NCBI RefSeq assembly: GCF_902459465.1
Contig: NC_047070.1
Coordinates: 620,001-684,000, forward strand
Source: Asterias rubens
Lineage: Eukaryota; Echinodermata; Asteroidea; Forcipulatida; Asteriidae
Reading direction: 5' to 3'
Length of the DNA stretch: 64,000 bases
Shown: one piece after another, positions 62,801 to 64,000 of the stretch
How the letters are laid out: the number at the start of each line of letters is the position of its first letter
How positions within the stretch are numbered: position 1 is the stretch's first letter
Notes under the pieces: model-generated
Told to the model about the DNA's origin: nothing
What the model saw: only the letters and a program-made list of their open reading frames with translations
Database searches by the model: none
Translations under genes and position numbers: made by a program

Positions 62801-64000
62801 CAGCTTCCAACGTAAACAAATTCCTGTTTCGATCGTTTTCTCACAGTGTTGTCTGTTGTCGTGCGTACGCGTATACATTCGCGTGCAAGACGCATGATGC
62901 AAGCTTAGACGCATGAATTCTTGATCACCGTATCTTGACTGCACAGCGTTAACACGCAACACAATTCAAAATTTGCGCGTCGTGCGTCTTGCGTACACAC
63001 GGCAGACTGTGAGAGTACAAACAAAAATGGGAATTCCTTAACATTGGGAGCTGCATTGTTTCATGAAAATGACGGATTTGTGAAGAATATATGACGATCA
63101 AAACCCACCGCAGAAAAACATATGCTGCCATGGAATGTGAATCTGTTGAAGTTGGTGCTTTCTTGCAGGTAAGATTTGAGTTATGAAGCTGTGAAAATTT
63201 TCCGCCCCAGAAATGTACCCTGATGTCCAGGACGTCATTGTAGTACAAAACGAAAGTGTAAGGCCGCCAGGGCTATGCTCAGCCATGAAATGCGGCAATA
63301 TAATAATAAGTAATAAATAAATAAACAACACCAATCCATATGTGACCCCTTTTCACCATGGGAGCTCGTTAGTTTAGTAGTTTTTGAAGCACGAACCTGT
63401 CCTAGAATGGAAGAAATGATGGAGGAAGGTCATTGGTTCTAATCCTGCCTAAGGTGATAATTAGACAGTTTTTTGTTTTGTTTTCTGTAGAACTCGGAAA
63501 GTAATTGACAACACTGTGCTCATATAATACAATGGTTTTACCAAACTTCACGTATTAATGTGTTTCATTCCACACCCTATAGCGCAAAAACAAGTTCTCA
63601 AATAATGTAACCATATGGAGACATCTTTTGCTCTTGGACACGTTGTCCCTGTTTATAAGATTTTCCCACAGACTTTGTACACAAAATTCCTTGTGGAGCA
63701 CCCTGGTCTTTAGAATTTCCCTATAATGGAGTCCTTTTATTTTCCCTTTTTTGTTTTGTCCTTGGTCTCCACAAACATGAGCACAGCATTCTCCAGAAGA
63801 TGAGCACAGCATTCTCCAGAAGATGAGCACAGCATTCTCCAGAAGATGAGCACAGCATTCTCCAGAAGCTGAGCAGAACAACCACTACCCACAAAAGATG
63901 ATGTTTCATGGTGTCACCTCAAACCTTACTTACTTACCTTCCTGACTTGTGTGACTGCCTTGATACTGTTCCATGTCTTGGTGAGGGCTTTCTGTTGAGC
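41898..64000 (-). CDS. INPP5F: INPP5F/SAC2 phosphoinositide phosphatase (16 exons in window, 5' end missing)
   Basis: Exons in transcript order: 63938-64000 (partial), 61875-61947, 58847-58980, 55723-55900, 55309-55488, 54594-54727, 53838-53896, 51243-51320, 50382-50502, 49595-49841, 48462-48669, 47456-47530, 46911-46984, 44078-44206, 43511-43598, 41898-43308. All phases join: 1083 residues plus stop. SAC2 removes phosphate from phosphoinositides (PI4P, and 5-phosphate activity) on early endosomes (family knowledge). Seen: [51 protein letters not shown], the intact catalytic CX5R motif in [13 protein letters not shown] (50427-50450), [20 protein letters not shown], then the hSac2 region ([18 protein letters not shown]). 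The last exon is long, acidic and low complexity, ending QCQ-like KCQSRFIQL as in the vertebrate protein. The exon 6 donor is GTCAGT, a weaker form. The roughly 100 N-terminal residues lie beyond 64000. Confidence 0.96.
44280..44771. repeat. 39/47-bp minisatellite, 12 copies, in INPP5F intron 13
   Basis: Unit GGCCCCCTTAATGCATTGAC continuing CCGATCAAAACCCTGGACT (39 bp). Three of the 12 copies carry an extra GTGCACTC (47 bp). The array ends 73 bp from the acceptor of the exon at 44078-44206. Because 39 is a multiple of 3, it reads as an open 13-residue repeat on the plus strand; this is not a gene. Confidence 0.95.
45169..46627. mobile_element. Non-autonomous DNA transposon with TA target site in INPP5F intron 13
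   Basis: Terminal inverted repeats CCGTAATTTTCGGATTATAA at 45169 and its complement (TTATAATCCGAAAATTACGG) ending 46627, flanked by TA on both sides (45167-45168, 46628-46629). Subterminal CGCGG...TTTATA...CCGACGT/CATATACGCCGAC sequence is also inverted. TA target duplication suits Tc1/mariner/pogo-type elements. The 1459 bp contain no transposase frame. Confidence 0.85.
47203..47395. mobile_element. Palindromic element (GCCCAATTTCATAGAGCTGC family), INPP5F intron 12
   Basis: Begins TTTCCATAGAGCTGCTTCAGCAC, holds GGTTACCAGCAAAACTACCATGTCAC, and fades at AGGAAATCAGGCCCTGG. Related to 49976-50140. Confidence 0.55.
47576..47710. repeat. Imperfect 3-copy repeat near INPP5F exon 12
   Basis: TTGCAAACTGCTTGCCAATC continuing AAAACAGAATTATTATT occurs three times with unequal spacers, starting 46 bp upstream (in transcript terms) of the acceptor for 47456-47530. 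Confidence 0.9.
48340..48440 (-). mobile_element. tRNA-derived SINE head (family 3), INPP5F intron 11
   Basis: Reverse complement shows AGGTTGGTGTAGTGGTGTCT (A box) and CCCCGGTTCAAATCACACC (B box). Downstream tail reads into the intron toward 48230. Not a complete tRNA fold. Confidence 0.6.
49976..50140. mobile_element. Palindromic element (TTTCATAGAGCTGC family), INPP5F intron 9
   Basis: Starts GTTTCATATAGCTGCTGAAAC, contains AAGGTTACCAGCCAAACAACC, ends GCAGCTCTAGGAAATTC. A degraded family 2 SINE follows at about 50262-50345 (TTTTGGTAGAGCACTAGCG). Confidence 0.6.
50759..51090 (-). mobile_element. tRNA-derived SINE (family 5), INPP5F intron 8
   Basis: Reverse complement begins with a tRNA-like head (GTCATGGCGAAGTGGTTAAG, then GTTTGAATCCTGGTC). 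The body includes ACCCAGGAGTATAAATGGGT, a module I recall from widely distributed invertebrate SINEs, and an AT-rich tail toward 50760. Confidence 0.65.
51845..52110 (-). mobile_element. tRNA-derived SINE (family 4), INPP5F intron 7
   Basis: Reverse complement: GGCATGGTTGGCTTGTGCAT (A box), GACCCCGGTTTGATACCCGG (B box, one change), followed by a non-tRNA body with CCCTCGGAAAAATC near 51935. A TTAGAAAGAACC duplication lies at its head (52084-52112). Confidence 0.65.
52735..53090. repeat. 70-bp minisatellite, 5 copies, INPP5F intron 7
   Basis: Copies begin about every 70 bp from 52735 with CCAAAAATATACCTTCCCTT. Each contains the perfect 8-bp inverted pair GCTGTTGG/CCAACAGC around a purine-rich loop. 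The first copy's left edge and a few single bases vary. Confidence 0.95.
54150..54535. mobile_element. Diverged TTAA-type MITE, INPP5F intron 6
   Basis: Begins TTAAGGCAGGGTATACCTTT and ends TTTGACAATTACCTAAAGTATGCACTGCCTCAA. Internal blocks CAAGGGTGATTTATTG and TTTGAGCCCAAATGTTCACAGG match the AGGCAGTGGACAC family. Confidence 0.6.
55590..55617. repeat. 28-bp copy of INPP5F exon 5 sequence in intron 4
   Basis: Identical over 28 bases to 55433-55460 inside the exon at 55309-55488 (the part coding around ETGACANYV). The intronic copy lies 102 bp upstream of that exon's acceptor. Confidence 0.9.
56202..56619. mobile_element. TTAA MITE, AAGGAACACRTTGCCTTGG family
   Basis: TTAA at 56202-56205 and 56616-56619. 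Arms of about 200 bp: AAGGAACACATTGCCTTGGA at left, TCCAAGGCAACTTGTTCCTT at right. The core has the perfect inverted stretch CCTCGTCGACTAACACGGTC and short TATGGGAGTCAAATT repeats. INPP5F intron 3. Confidence 0.85.
56616..56990. mobile_element. TTAA MITE, AAGCCATTRGACCCTTTCGG family
   Basis: Shares the TTAA at 56616-56619 with the preceding element and ends with TTAA at 56987-56990. Ends AAGCCATTAGACCCTTTCGG and CCGAAAGGGTCCAATGGCTT are inverted complements with one mismatch. Confidence 0.85.
57040..57350 (+). mobile_element. Penelope-like or retrozyme-type repeat with a hammerhead-like motif
   Basis: 57059-57089 reads GTGAAGA, T, a perfect 6-bp stem II (GACTAG / CTAGTC, loop AGCAAG), then GAAAC. 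This is the hammerhead core layout except that the invariant first C of CUGANGA is G. The right end ATGGTGTTACCGCAAACC matches remnants at 17345 and 39012 in the opposite orientation. No reverse transcriptase frame is present. Confidence 0.55.
58340..58680. mobile_element. TTAA-type MITE remnant, INPP5F intron 3
   Basis: Ends GTACCCATACCCTTTAA and shares internal blocks with 3696-4030. The left boundary is unclear. Confidence 0.5.
60210..60466. mobile_element. Palindromic element, best copy of the GGGCCCAATTTCATAGAGC family
   Basis: Left end GGGCCCAATTTCATAGAGCT and right end AGCTCTATGAAATTTGGCCC; inner arms GCTTAAGCA / TGCTTAAGC. INPP5F intron 2. No coding capacity. Confidence 0.8.
60750..61136 (+). 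mobile_element. TTAA MITE, AGGCAGTGGACACTATTGG family, copy A of an inverted pair
   Basis: TTAA at 60750-60753 and 61133-61136, with full inverted ends. The internal palindrome ATTTCGAGACCTCAAGTTTA is intact. Abuts copy B in the opposite orientation. Confidence 0.9.
61133..61518 (-). mobile_element. TTAA MITE, same family, copy B of an inverted pair
   Basis: Shares the TTAA at 61133-61136 with copy A and ends with TTAA at 61515-61518. Reverse orientation, so A and B form an inverted repeat of about 385 bp per arm with no spacer. INPP5F intron 2. Confidence 0.9.
62686..62763 (-). CDS. Candidate alternative first exon of INPP5F (26 codons)
   Basis: ATG at 62763, donor GTAAG at 62681-62685, phase 0. 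INPP5F exon 2 (61875-61947) also starts in phase 0, so splicing would give [24 protein letters not shown] N-terminal residues joined in frame to [11 protein letters not shown]. Not seen in vertebrate SAC2 as far as I know. It could equally be a gene fragment inside a transposon. Confidence 0.35.
63091..63168 (+). CDS. Divergent twin of the 62686-62763 exon candidate
   Basis: Same 78-nt length, phase and donor on the opposite strand; translation [20 protein letters not shown] then VGAFLQ. No plus-strand partner exon was found before the window ends. Confidence 0.3.
63778..63870. repeat. 23-bp tandem repeat, 4 copies, INPP5F intron 1
   Basis: GAGCACAGCATTCTCCAGAA plus GAT repeats four times (last copy ends AAGCT), 68 bp downstream of the exon 1 donor in transcript terms. 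A Penelope-type end (ATGGTGTCACCTCAAACC) follows at 63909-63926. Confidence 0.95.

Larger units (their letters stand above)
62642..63213. repeat. Inverted duplication carrying two divergent exon-like copies, INPP5F intron 1
   Basis: Arms of about 240 bp (62642-62900 and 62975-63213) with a spacer of about 75 bp. Each arm holds a 78-nt open segment reading outward from the centre, followed by TTGCAG|GTAAGATT and a conserved stretch (GTTATGAAGCTGTGAAA). Similarity is highest around the open segment and donor, and drops toward the centre. Confidence 0.85.

Overview
The window looks like nuclear genomic DNA of an invertebrate deuterostome. I infer an echinoderm, probably a sea star. Every gene has many short exons with GT-AG introns, the proteins match vertebrate families at moderate similarity, and the introns are full of short palindromic DNA transposons, tRNA-derived SINEs and minisatellites of a kind I associate with echinoderm genomes. 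The species call is inference.

Layout, left to right. 28-6792 (+): sideroflexin, closest to SFXN2, 9 coding exons. 12540-20354 (-): BNIP3/NIX mitophagy receptor, 6 coding exons. 23915-26619 (-): short TRAF-zinc-finger plus F-box protein of the FBXO30/FBXO40 type, 3 coding exons. 27743-33024 (+): GOLGA7 palmitoyltransferase cofactor, 5 coding exons, divergent from the F-box gene across a short shared promoter interval. 41898 to beyond 64000 (-): INPP5F/SAC2 phosphoinositide phosphatase, 16 exons in the window; its N-terminal exons lie past the right edge. SFXN2/BNIP3 and GOLGA7/INPP5F are convergent pairs separated by long 3'UTR-like DNA.

Two genes act at mitochondria (SFXN2 carrier, BNIP3 outer-membrane receptor) and two on Golgi/endosomal membranes (GOLGA7, INPP5F). 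Nothing suggests an operon-like unit. From what I recall of the human map, SFXN2, BNIP3, INPP5F and the GOLGA7 paralogue GOLGA7B all lie on chromosome 10q, so the cluster looks like conserved ancestral linkage.

The most unusual structures are: a 20-copy 44-bp minisatellite in sfxn2 whose repeat unit is the 3' end of exon 2 plus its splice donor; a divergent pair of equal-length 26-codon exon-like copies in INPP5F intron 1, one in frame with INPP5F exon 2; hairpin elements whose arms changed together between copies; chains of TTAA elements sharing one target site; a foldback element with a nested second element; and hammerhead-ribozyme-like remnants. No prokaryotic, viral or CRISPR features were seen.
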